A stretch of DNA of 64,000 nt from Apiotrichum sp. Y4204 (taxonomy: Eukaryota; Basidiomycota; Tremellomycetes; Trichosporonales; Trichosporonaceae), in NCBI GenBank assembly GCA_025531455.1, contig JAMYHL010000042.1:186001-250000 (forward strand), given 5' to 3'. Numbering within the stretch: position 1 is the stretch's first letter; each line of letters opens with the position of its first letter. This document shows positions 1-12,084 of the stretch, in pieces. Below the pieces are notes generated by a model that saw nothing but the letters and a program-made list of their open reading frames with translations, did not search any database and was not told where the DNA came from. The translations under genes and the position numbers were made by a program.

Positions 1-880
1 GGTCACAATGACGGGCATGACGGTGCAGAAATGGGCGTTTGTGCTGCTGCCGCGCACTGGTACGCACTCTCTCTCCCCTTTTTCCTGTAAGCGAGGTCGC
101 GAGCGAGAGCGACAGAGGAGGGGGGGTGATTGGGAACGAGACAATATCTTGCATCCCTGTCACAAGTATCAGCCTTGTGCTCGCTCGCTCCCATTTGTCC
201 TGCATCCCACATCCTCTTCGCCATCACCGACGCCGGCGAGGATCTACGGAGCCCACAGCGATCAGCAATCCCCCGTTTCCCCCTTCTTGTCCCCCATTCC
301 CCGTCGCCGATCCCCGCGGCCCGGCAGCGCGTCCACTGCGCGCACTGCGCTATTGCGAACCTTATCCCCACAACAACGACCGCCGACCAACGTTCGTCCA
401 ACACAAACAGCCAACACCGCCGTGCACCGCGCACCGATATCCACACTCATATCTGCATACACTCCCACTTTTACACACATCTCAACTCCTCGCCTGGCCC
501 GTGCTTGACTTTCCACCCTCCACCCCTTGAACCGGTGTTTCCCTGCAGACTTCCGCACACGGCCTTAAGAGTTGACGCTTGGGCGCGGGCCCGCGGCGTA
601 TAGGTGTAGAAGATTGGGCAGCCTTGCGTGTTGTCTCTTCACTCTCCAAGCACTGCGCTTGCACACTGCCATCTTCTCGAGTTCTGTTCTCGCCACCGAC
701 TCTATTCATTCCCTCATCTCTCGAACACACGCCCCCCGGCCATCGCACATTGGCGGCCACCTCAAAGCAGCTCTCTTGCCGCGTTCCGTCCTGTCCCGTC
801 CGTCCCATCGTTCCCGCAGTAACCATCATCCCCATCTCATTCCTTCCCCTCGTCGCATTCCTCCCCCCTCACTCCCCGCC
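1..880 (+). promoter_or_regulatory. Upstream region and leader of the Cap59-family gene
   Basis: No supportable gene lies here. The open frames that cross it disagree with each other and match no family. The part nearest the start codon (about 640-880) is strongly pyrimidine-rich on the plus strand, with many CTC, CCC and TCTC runs, as is common for transcription start regions and 5' leaders in basidiomycete yeasts. I see no clear TATA box. Confidence 0.45.
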
Positions 881-3182
881 ATGGGCCGACACCTGGACGA
901 CCGGCGCAGTCTTGACGAGGCAAAGTTTCACCTCCTTCTCCGCTCGCCATCGGCAGGAAGCACCTCGTCGGATTCCGATCTCTCCCTCTCGCCTCTCCCG
1001 CGCAGCCCCATCGCTCTTCCAGATGACGGCCAGGAGTTGATCCTCCCAGAGAGCTACGACGAGCCGCCGCGCCGCAGGCGCGTCTGGGCAGCGCGCAGAG
1101 ACCCCCTGCTCCTCTCCGCGCTCTTCATCGCCCTCGCGACGGGTATCGCTCTCTTCATCGCATTCCCCTTCCCCACCACTGTGCATGTCTTCCTCGGCGC
1201 CGCGCTCGCCCTCACCATCTGGACGCTCGCGAGCTGGGTGCGCATCGTGTACACCCTTGCACTCGCGCAGCTCCGCGGCAGCCCCAAGGCCAACGCTCTC
1301 CGCCGCTGGAGCACGGTGTATTTCATCACCCTCATCATTTCGAGCGGACTTGTTTTCTTCTGGCTCTCCCTCGGCCTCGTTCCCCTCCCGGAAGCGGTTC
1401 CCGCACTGGGCCACGCAGATGGGTCTCAGCCACGGTATTTTATCGCCGCAAACCTCTACAACAGCGAGCGAATCCTCCCGCGCTGGACCAGCGAGCTCGT
1501 CAAGCTCCTCGAACACCGTAAGCCTCTTTTTGTCTTTCCGCACTGACCGCAGTCGGACCGAGCAACACGTTCGTGTCCATCTACGAGTCCAACTCGGAGG
1601 ATAAGACGCCTCTGCGGCTCACCGAGTTTTCCGAGCTGCTCGACGCCATCGGCGTGCAGAACCGCATCGTGAGCGACCGCACGACTCGGGACTGGCCGTA
1701 CAACACGTCGCCGCAGCGCATCAAATTTCTCGCCGACGCGCGCAACCGTGCGCTCGCGCCACTCCAGAGCCCAGACCCTGCTGTGCGCCTCCCGCACCAC
1801 GATTCGTTCACCAAAGTCCTCTTCCTCAACGACGTGTACTACTCGTGGCAGTCGGCTGTACGCCTCCTCGCCACCTCCGGGGACGACACCCCCGGAGAAG
1901 AGGGGTACGATCTCGCGTGCGGCATGGACTATTTCCAGTCTGGTGAGTGAACAGCGGTGCAGGGTGTGTGCGTGCGGTGCAGGTGGCGCTGCGGGCCTGC
2001 GAGGGAATTCGAGAATTGAGTACTCGCACCGCGTGTGTACGTGTACGGGGGACGGAACCGGCGGTCCGATGTCCAGTGCGATGTTTGTCATTGGCGGGCG
2101 GAAAGATTACCGGCGTGTCGATGACAGGTGTGTGAGGATGCGGGGGTTGGCGGTGCATGGTGATGATCGGTGGTCATTCGATCAAGATGAGGATGGCGAA
2201 CTGGGGAACAACAGCGGACTGCGGACCCCATCCGCACTTTATGTCCGTCTGCGTGATCTTGTCGCGCTCATGATGGGCTTTCGGCGGCCGACGTGGGCAA
2301 CTGGTGTTAGCGGTATTGCCGCCTGGTGATGGCGGTATTGCCGCCGTCGGCTCCGACCGCCGGGCGCCGAGGTCGTGGGCCGGGGCCCACCAGGCCCGAC
2401 ACACTTTCTACATTCCATCCAGAATTACTTGGATGCATACTCACACCAGGCCTCTACGATACATGGGTCGCACGCGACGTGTGTGGCACGCCGATGCGCC
2501 TTGTGTGGCCGTACGTCAAGGACCCCGTGAGCATCGAGCTGCTGCGCCAAAACAAGCCGTTCCCTGTTGCCTCGTGCTGGAACGGCATGACCGCCTTCCC
2601 TGCTGGCCCGTATCTGTATCGACCGGCGGAGGGAGCAGAGGCCGCACCCGCCTCCCGTATGCATGCCAAGCGCGGCTGGAAGATGGTGGACAATGGTGAG
2701 TTGATGATTGCCAGAACAACCAACTGACAGCAGCGACCTACCCCGGCTCGCACATGTCGCCGGCGCTCACCACGCCTATCAGCTTCCGCGCCTCGAACAT
2801 CTCGGCGTGCGACCACTCCGAGTGCTTCCTCTTCTCGTACGACTTGCATCGGCTGCATGCTTCGCGCGCGCCGCGGATATACATGAACCCGACAGTCACC
2901 ACGGCCTACGCGCCGCGGTGGTACGCTTGGCGCACTGGCGTGCTCCGCATCCCTGCTGTGCAGTGGTGGCAGCGTGAGTAAATAGTCTCTGATGTCTGTG
3001 ACTTTGGATGGTTACTGATTACAGGCCACTGGTCGCACGGTCTTCCGTTCCGCGTCGTCGACTGGATCTGGGAGGGATTCACGCGCAAGCGCGACTACTG
3101 CACTTGGGCCGCGCTCGTGACACACGCGCCGGCAAGATGTCCGCCCCTCCCGCAGGCCGAGAACCGGGGCTGGAACGAGTAG
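881..3182 (+). CDS. Cap59/Cmt1-family alpha-mannosyltransferase (membrane)
   Basis: Family of cryptococcal Cap59/Cmt1 (CAP59_mtransfer), type II Golgi-type mannosyltransferases used for capsule or cell-surface polysaccharides. The five-exon model is 881-1517, 1553-1942, 2450-2695, about 2734-2973 and 3025-3182, and the frame is kept across every junction. The N-terminus is polar and Ser-rich, followed by three hydrophobic segments between about residues 75 and 170. The luminal part begins near the YFIAANLYNSERILPRW block. Typical family blocks follow: VSIYESNSEDKT, FLNDVYYSWQSAV with acidic residues expected to bind nucleotide-sugar and metal, CGMDYFQSGLYDTWVARD, PVASCWNGMTAFPAGPY, CDHSECFLFSYDL and the terminal HWSHGLPFRVVDWIWEG. 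The start is the ATG after a CT-rich leader, and the next upstream ATGs are out of context. Intron 2 (1943-2449, 507 nt) is about ten times longer than its neighbours. The exact acceptor and linkage specificity are not readable from sequence. Confidence 0.9.
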
Positions 3183-3926
3183 ACGGCGTGATGGAAGTGG
3201 GAGGTTTTGGGTTATAATCGGGGTAAAAGTGGGGGATTGGGGAGTTTTTTGGTAGAACTCGAAAGTGGTGCACATACAGTATACCCAGTGTATGTATTAG
3301 TAGACACGATGTCAACGACTTGGCTTGCAGGAATGTGTGGTGCGATGCGGAGCGCGTACTGGAGATCGTGGGCGAGCTGGATAGGTGTAGCGGCCTCCGC
3401 CTGGTGGAGCCCAGCACAGCCCACCCGCGACCTACGACTCTAGAAGTCTGGCTGTTTGTGTTTGAGACGCGAAATGTCATGGCATGTCTGTTCCAGCCCT
3501 AGAATTGCCTTGTCAATGTCCCGCATGGGAGAGAACTGAATCACGACCTCAAGCCGGGATCTGTCCCATGTCCCGGTGTTATTTTGCTGTATGTGACTCT
3601 TGGCGCTCAGATGTGGAGTCGAGACCTGGACAGGCATTGCAGGTGGACTTCGGTACTCTGGCACACCATGCTCCATGTCTGTGGGTGATGGGGTTGTTAA
3701 CGGTTCGGGCGAGGGTCAGCCGACGGTGTAGCTCCCCCTCGTCTCTAGGAGCTTTCAGGATACAAGTATCGCTCAGTCACTAGCCAGAAGTCAGCATTCC
3801 GCACTGGTGTCGAGTCAGCCGAGACCCAATCTCAGAAATCAGTTGGCGGCTCCGACTTTCTGTTAGCAGAAGGGCACGACACGGGGCACACGACAATGAA
3901 TATGATACAGATACAATCAAAGGGGT
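3183..3926. other. Convergent intergenic region
   Basis: This 0.74-kb stretch lies between two genes that end towards each other, so it should hold both 3' untranslated regions. I see no supported coding sequence, RNA gene or repeat in it. Confidence 0.5.
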
Positions 3927-5133
3927 CTACAGCCGCGCGAGCGCGGCGCACAGCGGAAGCGCGAGGGACAGTGATAGTGCGAGCACGAGCGTCAGTGGTA
4001 GGGGGGTAACCGTTCTCTGTGCTGCGCTGCGCGCGCGGACGTTTTGCGGCATCTGCGCGTACGGGCTCGCGTCGCGCGTCGCGCCCTCGGCCTTGATTGA
4101 TCTCAAACGTCTCGGATGTGATGTGTTTTCCTGTATGTTAGAGAGCGTAACAGAGGACCAACGCGAGATGCAAGATATAAAAACTCACCCGCTACGTCGA
4201 TTCCGAGATAGTACCCCGGCCCGGGATGTGCACTGCTGTCAGAACTACCATAACACATTTTCCTCCAACTCACCCTACCAGGGCCGTCTTGGAGCGCACG
4301 ACGTTCTGGCCTGGGACGACGTAGAATTCTGCAACTGTCAGCGCCTGGAGTAAGGCTCGGCGAGGGCGCGCGCGGGCGGGTACGCGCTGTCAGCCGGAAA
4401 TAGAGCGAGAACGCGAGCAACCTTGTCGTCATACGCAGAGCCGCGAGTTCGAGCACAACATCGAGGTCGTTCCCTGGAACGACCGGCTGCGTGGAATATC
4501 GGTCGCGACTGGCCCATGACAGACATTGCCGCGCCGATCTCGGTGCCTCGGACCGCTCTCCGACGCCCGCGCCCCTTCCACAAAGACTCACCGTTTTCCC
4601 AGAAGAACGGGACGGACATGAACGCCGGGTCGACATTGTACAGCGTCGTGACGGGCACGCCGGCCTTGCCTGTCCAGTTGAAGACGAGCGTGTTGTCGCT
4701 GCCGATGACCCCTGGGAGGTTAGCGGAGCTCAGAGAGTGGTGGGAGTTGGGGAGGGCACGGAGGCAAGAGTGTTGCGGAGACTGTGGCGCCGACGCCAAG
4801 ACCTGAGACTCGCGTGCAGAGGTGCAGCCGGGCAGCGAGCAGTTATGCAGTTGGGCAGATGAACAACCCCAGTCGCGCGACCGACGCTGAAGGTGATTGC
4901 ACGCGAGTTGGACAAGTCGATATCTGTGGCGTCCGTGGTCGCACAAGAACCCGTCTGGTGGTCGTGGGCGCAGCTAGATACCTGCCTGCCGCGGTGCAAC
5001 ATTCTCCACCCCAATGATCATGCACTCTCTGACACTCACAAAAGTCGCCAGCGGCGGGATACACGACTGAGCCGGGAACGGCTGCGGCGAGCGGGAGGAC
5101 GAAGAGGAGGACGAAGGGGAGGAGGAGGAGCAT
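3927..5133 (-). CDS. Secreted, probably GPI-anchored protein of unknown family
   Basis: I do not recognise the family. The start at 5133 opens a strong signal peptide (MLLLLPFVLLFVLPLAAAVPG, cleavage expected after AAA or AVPG). A tentative splice chain gives short exons that include blocks reading SRAITFSVGRATG, GVIGSDNTLVFNWTG, VPVTTLYNVDPAFMSVPFFWENG, NDLDVVLELAAL, FYVVPGQNVVRSKTALVG and YYLGIDVAGKHITSETFEI. The last exon ends with TPLPLTLVLALSLSLALPL-CAALARL and a stop at 3927-3929, a typical C-terminal hydrophobic GPI-attachment signal. Reaching that tail in frame needs a 46-nt intron with a weak branch site. The alternation of beta-rich blocks suggests a small extracellular beta domain. 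Exon borders between 4,000 and 5,040 are uncertain, and no cDNA-level confidence is claimed. It converges with the Cap59-family gene. Confidence 0.5.
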
Positions 5134-6790
5134 CGTGGGCGAGAGCGAGCGGGGTCGGTGGTCGGCCAGCGGCCGTGTGTCTTGTGCAGTGGGTGTGAGG
5201 TTATCTACAATGGCGGCATTGCGGGCGGTGGGCCGAGGCCATTGAGAGAATATAAGATGGCAGAAAAAGTGGAAGAGAGAGAGAGAGAGAGAGGTGGAGG
5301 AGGTCTTTGTTCCTCCCTTCGCTGTTGTTTGCCCGTTGCTCGCCGCCCACAGAGAGAGACGAGACGAGAGAGCGAGAGAGTGCCAAAATGCCAATCCTCA
5401 ATGCCAAGACTTTTCCTCCTCCCTTGTGTGTGTCCCTTTCCTTATTTTTCCTTTTACCTTGTTTTACCTCGCGATTTTTTTTTCCTCGCTTTTTTTTCTT
5501 TTCCTACTCCCCATACTCATCTCCACGTCCACGCTATGCATGCTCTCTGCTATACACGCTCCTCACGCTCCTTACACTCTCCGCGATGCATGTACCGGCC
5601 AAGAGAGGCACGGCTGGTCGGAATGCACCGACGCGCCGGGGCGAGACGGACGGGAAGGGCAAGGCGCCAGCGTGCAGCCTGCGAGCCAAGCGGCCAAGCC
5701 AGTGCGGGCCAAGGCGGCCAAGCAGAGCGACGCAGGTACAGTGTAGATTTGAGGAGGGGAGCTACAGTGCCCACCCAGCAGGTATACGCTACTTGCTACT
5801 TGCTACATGCTGCATGCTGCATGCTTGGATGCATGGATGATTGGAATCCTGGACGCCTGCTTGGCTGCTGGATGCCTTCGGGGATACCCTCGTCGCCGAG
5901 ATCGCGCGCAGCACCGAGAGACCCTGTAGTGTCCGCTGCGCACCGCGACGCCATCTCCATCTCCTCTCGCTCTCGGCTTAGCATCGGGGCCGGCAACGGA
6001 CGCCGCCTGTCATTGCTTGGACTTGCGAGCTGCTGGAGATTCCTGAACATCGTCCTGACACTCGTATGTACACCGCCGAGCCAAGATAGGAAAACAGGAG
6101 ACAGTGGTAGTTGTGGCGGCTGAATGCGACTGGCGCTCTGATGAATAGCCTGCTGCCAGTGGCGGTTGGCCCCACGCCCGCTGCCAAGACGCCGCACGTA
6201 TCCGGTCTTGGCAGCTGCCAGCTGCCAGCTGCTAGCTGGTGTACTTGCTGGTACTGGTAGTGATCCACATCTCGCACGCCGGTACCCAGGCTTGGGCTTC
6301 TCGGCCTCTCGGCACGGCTTGGCCCTGCCCTGCTGTTCAGTGTTCAGTGGAGCATAGGCACGGCGTATGCCTAATCTGCTCCACCTTCCGGCTTCTTGGG
6401 TTTGGAATGTAACGAGGCATGCCGAGCACGGGGGCACTTGCTGATGCCGATGCTGATACTTTGGATCGACGGGGGAGTCCGACGCGTCACGACCTCGAGC
6501 TCGACACGGCTAGCACGTGTGACAGTCGTCGGACGTTGAACGTCAAATGTTGATGTTTGCGAGAATGACACTTGTGCAGAGTTAGAGAGGTGCAACACAG
6601 AAACAATTCTCGGAGGCGTCCTCCACCACACGCGCTTCCACATCGCATTACATCCATACACCCAAAAGGCCAATATACGTGTAGAGCCATTACGTTTCCG
6701 GGTCTTGTGCGCCGGCAAGAAAAAAACCAAGCGGGGGCACTTACTATCCTACAACACGGTACTATCCATCCGTCAGCTAGAGGTGTGCCT
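5134..6790. other. Intergenic tract with low-complexity DNA
   Basis: This stretch spans the upstream region of the GPI-type gene and the downstream region of the receptor gene. It holds a (GA)n run at about 5272-5292, T-rich blocks near 5470-5500, a short TGCTACT/TGCATGC quasi-repeat at about 5790-5835 and a CAGCTGCCAG repeat near 6205-6235. A long open frame crosses it on the plus strand, but it is low-complexity and has no recognisable domain. I see no gene. Confidence 0.45.
5272..5292. repeat. (GA)n microsatellite
   Basis: This is an uninterrupted GA dinucleotide run of roughly twenty bases in the leader region of the minus-strand secreted-protein gene. On that gene's strand it reads (CT)n, the pyrimidine composition expected of a fungal promoter or leader. 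Confidence 0.8.
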
Positions 6791-9645
6791 CTAGAGCTGC
6801 GCCTCCATCTCATCGTACAGCCGCTCGGCAATCTCGAGCGCACGCTCGCGGCGCTGCCGCCGCTCATCTATCGGCGAGAGCGTCATCTCCACTGACCCCG
6901 CGCCCGCCGTCGCGCGCCGCTCGGGGGGTATCCGCCCAGAGCCTGACCCGCCTGCCGAGTGGCGCATGTTGCTCGACGCTAAGCTTGAGCGCCGCCCGAC
7001 GCTCACGCCCGAGATCAACGATGGCGAGACGAGCGAGCCGCGGCGCAGAGGGGGAGTGCGCGCTGGCGGAGTGCTTGCCTGCGAGCCCGAGAGGCTCTCT
7101 CTCCGGAAACCGAAGCCGAACAGCGGTGGCGCGGTTGGTGTTGATGCTCCACTTGTAGGTCGGCTGCCGCGCGGCGTGGTGTCGCGTGATGTGCTGGACG
7201 TCTCGCGGACAAGGGCGGCAGCAGCAGCAGCCGCTGTTGCCTCTGCTGTTGCTTCCGCTGCGGCAGCTTCGGCGGCCTGGAGCGCCTCAGGACGCACCAT
7301 GTCGAGTGCGCTGTCGTCGAAGCCTTCGGGAAGGTTCTCGGTGGCAACGCCGGCAAAGGTCATCGTGAAGCCCTTCGGAGTGGAGGGCGGTGTTGCCACA
7401 ACTGCGGGCAATGGCGCCGGTGTCGCCAGCGGCGTGGTCTGCTCGTCTGGTGCAATCTCCGGCCCCGGATCGCTCACCTCGCCACGCTCAGCAGCATCGA
7501 CAATGTCAGGCATGTCGCTCCTGCTCGAGCGGGTCACTGTGGACCGCGAGTGGCGCCTGAGGAAGCGGGACACGCTCTGTACTGGAGTGGATAATGACCT
7601 GCGCGACTGCCGCTTCTGTCGTATGCTGTCGTCCTTGCCGCCCTTGGCACCGTGTTCCTTGCTGTGCCACTCGTGTGTCCAGTGGTCGTGGTCCTCTGGC
7701 GGCCCGCTCATGAGCAGCGCGTGAAGCATGTCGACAGAGCCGTTCGAGTCCTCGCGAGTCAGTGTCAGCGAGTCGCCCTTGTGCTCGAGCTTGTTCTCCT
7801 GCGATTCGGCGCCGTTGTTCGTCACGGTTGAAGCGGCAAGGGGATCGATGCGCGTACCGTTTGGCGTCACGCACCCGCGGTCCGATGAGATGAATGGGCC
7901 CTTGAACGCCATGTGCGAGTTTGCTGTTGGTATTTCATGCTGCGGACCGGGGAAGTGGTGCCGCCACGCTGCGCGCAGGCCGCGAGGAAGGCACGGGTCG
8001 ACAAAGAGACCGAGAGCGGCAAAGAAAATGCCACGCGCACCGTAGAGGAAGTAGTAGATGCGATACAGGCCGTACATCGCCTCGTTCTTGACGCCACCCC
8101 TCGCAGACATGTACAAGTCACCGACTGTGGATGAGTTGGAGAAAGTGTGTTTGTTAACTCACTGGCAATAATTCCATTCACAATGATGAGCGAGATGGGG
8201 TATAGCGAGATGCGCAGCGCGATGCGGATGAAGCGGTCCTCGAGGTGCCCAAACATGTGCTCCTTGCCGTGCGAGTGGTGCCGGCGGTGGAAGACGCGGC
8301 TGACGAGTCCGCGCTGCTTGGGCTCCTCTTCGTGGTCCCACGAGTCGCCGCTCATCTCGAGGTTTATGCTGTTGCCCTGGAACAGCGCGCGCGACGTCGC
8401 GCGGCCTTGTCGGAAAAGCTTTATGAGGGTCTGGGGTGTCAGCGTGATGGGACCTGTGATCGAGGGATGAACCCTGGGGCATGAAGGGACTCACTGCTGC
8501 AACACATGCGGACGCCACCACACACGATAAAAGCTGCCACAAGTAGAGATCGAGGACAAAATTTGTCATACGTTGCTTGTCGTTGTCGGCGCGGATCCAG
8601 CAGACCAGGAAGATTGGGTCAAAGCCAAAGTGCCCGAGCGCGGCAGGCACGATAGGGACAAAGAAGCCCACAAAGAGCGAGACACCGACATACCACCGCT
8701 CGAGTTCTAATGTTAGTCAAATGAACAACCGCAAAATCGCTGGGACGCGAGTCACTAACTGAGAACGATGGGATTCAGGCCGAGGACGATCGTGATGAAC
8801 AGGTTGACTGCGATCGCAGTACAGAGGTAGTTGACGCTGCGGTCAGTTTCGTCCGTCACGCCAGCGACAACTTACACGCCCAAAGTCCCGATCATGAAGA
8901 AGATGCCTACCGAACAACGTGCGTTCGCAGCGGAGTCCAGCCGTCCGTTGATAACAGTCTGCGGTTAGCGTCGCAGAAGCTTGGGTGTGTCGCGTGAGAG
9001 TCTGTGTCGCGCAACGTTTAGCATGCTTCGCGGTTCGGCCCAATGTAACGCGCACAGAGCGCCTCTGCGCCTCTCTAAGCGCCTTCTGGCCATAAACCGC
9101 ATATGCATGTGTCGGAGCAGGGGCCGCATGCTCACAAAGGGCATTAGGCGCTGGGTCTCAACAAGGACCGAGCGCCCCATGTGGTTACCGCAGACATTGT
9201 CCGACTAGCAACTTTGCGAGCTGCAAGCTCGTGTCTCGGCCTCTGCCACGCCGCATGCCGCACGCCGCCGCGGTATCCGCACTCACCGGACTGGCCGACT
9301 CGACGACCGCAATGTAGTTGACGTCGTAGATGATCTCAAAGAACATGCTCCATAACAGCAGGCGAAAGCTCACGCGGTCGAGGAACCCGCGGGCACTGCG
9401 GATCGACCACACCCATGCTGCGAGAAGCAAGACGAGTACACAGACGCCAATGGACACGGCCGCCGAGATGACCGATACTCGTTGGTTGTACTGCGGGTCA
9501 GCGCTGCGGGGTCGGCGAGATAGCGAGCTAGTCGAGGGCGGTGCTAAGCGAAGGCGAACGATCATGAAATCAAACTCCGAGTGTGCACCCACTCCATCCC
9601 CGTTGCACTCACTACGATCCTCTCTGGCGTCAAGACGTTCGTCAT
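6791..9645 (-). CDS. Seven-transmembrane receptor, fungal cAMP-receptor/Git3-like GPCR
   Basis: A multi-exon gene whose spliced product shows seven hydrophobic segments. They are: SVISAAVSIGVCVLVLLLAAWVW; FRLLLWSMFFEIIYDVNYIAV; SVGIFFMIGTLGVVNYLCTAIAVNLFITIVLGL; WYVGVSLFVGFFVPIVPAALG; the segment after FDPIFLVCWIRADNDKQ; FIRIALRISLYPISLIIVNGIIA; and YRIYYFLYGARGIFFAALGLFVDP. This order, a Cys-Trp loop before helix 5 and an L-Y-P motif in helix 6 match the fungal cAMP-receptor-like/Git3 GPCR superfamily, which couples to G alpha in nutrient or pheromone-independent sensing. The start at 9645 gives a short extracellular N-terminus (MTNVLTPERIVYNQ) with no signal peptide. The cytosolic tail is long (about 390 residues), Ser/Thr-rich and disordered, with an Ala-rich helix near residues 540-570 and a charged C-terminal helix, so it could be a phosphorylation platform. 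The ligand is unknown. The intron after helix 2 is long (about 340 nt). Confidence 0.75.
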
Positions 9646-9944
9646 GGCCCGCGACAGTGCCCCCCGCGAGGGCCGATGTCAAGGTCGTTAGCAGGGCCCG
9701 CTGGCGGGGGGGAGGAAGGCCGGTGCTGGTAAGGAGGGGGAGGGTGTATGCGGCGGTGGTGGCGGATGGGACATGCACCGAGAGTGTGGGAGTGGGTGAA
9801 GAGATGTACAAGTAGCGAGCAACAGCACTGGCGAGCGTGAGCAGGAGTGGTGGGAGAAGGAGAAGTGTGCCGTGACGATGCCGAGAGACCGAGAGAGGAG
9901 TGGACAAGTGGACAGGGGAGCGATGTGGAGATTAATGGGTAGAG

Positions 9945-9977
9945 GTGAGATGGAGATGGAGATGGAGATGGAGATGG
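9945..9977. repeat. GAGATG hexanucleotide tandem repeat
   Basis: About five perfect copies of GAGATG stand immediately upstream of the receptor gene, ending in GGATGG. They sit in the presumed promoter or leader of that gene, where repeat-length changes could alter spacing of regulatory sites. Confidence 0.8.
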
Positions 9978-12044
9978 ATGGCGTAAAGGGGGGTATTTGG
10001 GGGTGTTTTTATCAGATTTGACCAGCAACAGTCAATCAGTCAAAATGTCCGAAGGTCGTGCTATGCACAATGCCCCTAACTCTCTTTCTCTTGGCTCTTG
10101 TTCTCTTGGAAAGATGTCATGTTCTCTACATCAGATGTGTTGTTCGCGATCGCCGTGATCCCCGGAAGTCTATTAATCGTCTATGGACGCTAAAAGGAGG
10201 ACGATCTGTTCTCCTTCTTGATCGTCGGCTGATCCCACATCTTCTGGACCCGGATTAAGAGCTCTTTGTGTCCAATATGTGACAGCTCTGCTCGTCGTTA
10301 ATGGCTCAATCTGCTCGCCGCTGCATTCCACGACAAGCTTGTTGCCTGCTGGCCTGCTGGCTGGCTAGCTTGGTCGTCGTACTCTGCCCGCGGTCTCTAA
10401 CCATTGCTCTCCACTCCTCCTACTCCTCTTGTGTCCCCTCCCTCCGCCTCCCCGGCTCTGCGGAACGCCTCTACAAAGTGAGGCGCAAGCCGGGGTGTTT
10501 CACCCCCCACATTTGATCAAGCTCCACCAACCGCCAGCCAACAAGACGCATTCTCCGACCTTGCTCCACAGGCCACAGAGCCACAGCCGCTCCCAGCTCC
10601 CAGCTCCCAGGACCCAGGTCCCCCCGTATATCCTGTATCCCTGTCCACGCATTGTTACACCCAGTCTCAGGCGCCAGGGCATAGAAGAAGCAGGAATAGA
10701 AAACCCGCCCAAGGGTTGCAGAGAAGGGGAATCACAGGGTATGACAACTGTAGATGGTGCCAAGACACGGCAAGGGGGGCGGAGGGTACGTGCTGCGAGC
10801 GGGTTGTTTTGATGTACCCTGCTGGCCGGCGGCTTTCAATTGCGGCAGCTCGAGTCTCGTCCACTCACAAGGCAGACGGCGCTTGAGACTGACGCCACTG
10901 GACGCCCGACGCCGCCGGCGCCGCCGTCTGTGGGGTCCTCATGGGTCTCCAGACCAGTCGCGGCCCTCCCTGCTCCGCTGTTCCGCTATTCCGCTGCTCC
11001 GATGAGTCCGTTGGTGACCACCCAGGAGGCCAGACATTCATTCCTCCGGCTCGGTAACTGGGGATCAAGCGAAGTTTTGCCCGTGGATCGCGTGACCTTT
11101 CCTCTGAAAGCGCTGCACCCCATCGTCGATCAACGCTTAACATGGTTCATGTTACGCGTACACCGTAACCATCAGAAGTGGAAGCACGTAAGAGGCAACA
11201 TGCGCTCGGAACGGTCAATGATCCATGGCTGCGGTGATCCGAGATCTGATCAACGCAATGTGATCCCTCATCTTGATCCGATGAGGGAGGCGGTGAAACC
11301 ATGAATGAATGTCTCGATAAAACAGCCGCTTTGACGGCGGACCCGGCCGCGGCCAGCCGACACAAAACGAAACAATCCGCATTGTGATACAGAGATACAG
11401 ACACTCGCCCAGGACCCACAGCGGGCACGGATGAACAACCCTTGCATCCAGAGCTATCATTCCTCGGGCTCATGACATGACAATAGCCACCTCCGCCGCC
11501 ACTCTTCAGTACCGCCGTTCTACTGTACACGTTCTTGCTGCCCGGCGGGCGCCGGCAGGCATGCGCCATGCTGCGCACAGTCCGCCATCCTCAGATTTCT
11601 GCATGATCGAGGCCTCCAGGATAATAGAAAACTTGAGAAATGCGGCGGATATGTGGCACGGCCCATTCCACTCGATCACTCTGAACCACTGGGGACACTG
11701 CTGCCGAGCACGGCAGAGCTTGCACTGCTCCATACCTGCTCCGCACGACCTCGATTTCCATCCAGCAGCGGACAAAGCGTCCCCGCGCGCAAGTACCGAG
11801 CAGCCTGTCTGTCGAGGCTCCGTTCCGACCATGCGGACCAGCATGCAGGCACCCACACGAGCTGTTCACCCCGTCTTTCCCAGGAACTCATACACGCGCC
11901 GCGATCGACCTGCAACCTGCAATGTGCTTCGATCTCCGCAGCCAGGGCCGTGCCCGATCAGTGATTTCTCCCACGGCTCCGCTTTCCGCAGCTCCGGGGC
12001 TGGGGGGGAGGACGGAACGCCGACAGCCCAGGACCGCAAGTACG

Positions 12045-12084
12045 GTGGTATAGTGGGACCGTGGTATAGTGGGACCGTGGGACC
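12045..12084. repeat. 16-bp tandem repeat, 2.5 copies
   Basis: The unit GTGGTATAGTGGGACC occurs at 12045-12060 and again at 12061-12076, followed by a partial copy GTGGGACC to 12084. It lies in the middle of the divergent region, with no coding role visible. Confidence 0.8.

Noticed and set aside
2160..2166. Box C-like GTGATGA in the long mannosyltransferase intron
   Set aside because: No box D (CTGA) at the right distance and no terminal stem, so no snoRNA is called.
5158..6123. Long plus-strand open frame
   Set aside because: Low-complexity, no domain, crosses microsatellites and overlaps the promoter of the secreted-protein gene. It looks like GC-rich chance.
9646..9907. Upstream extension of the receptor with a signal-peptide-like stretch
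   Set aside because: That frame begins with a non-ATG codon. The ATG at 9645 joins cleanly to helix 1 at phase 0.
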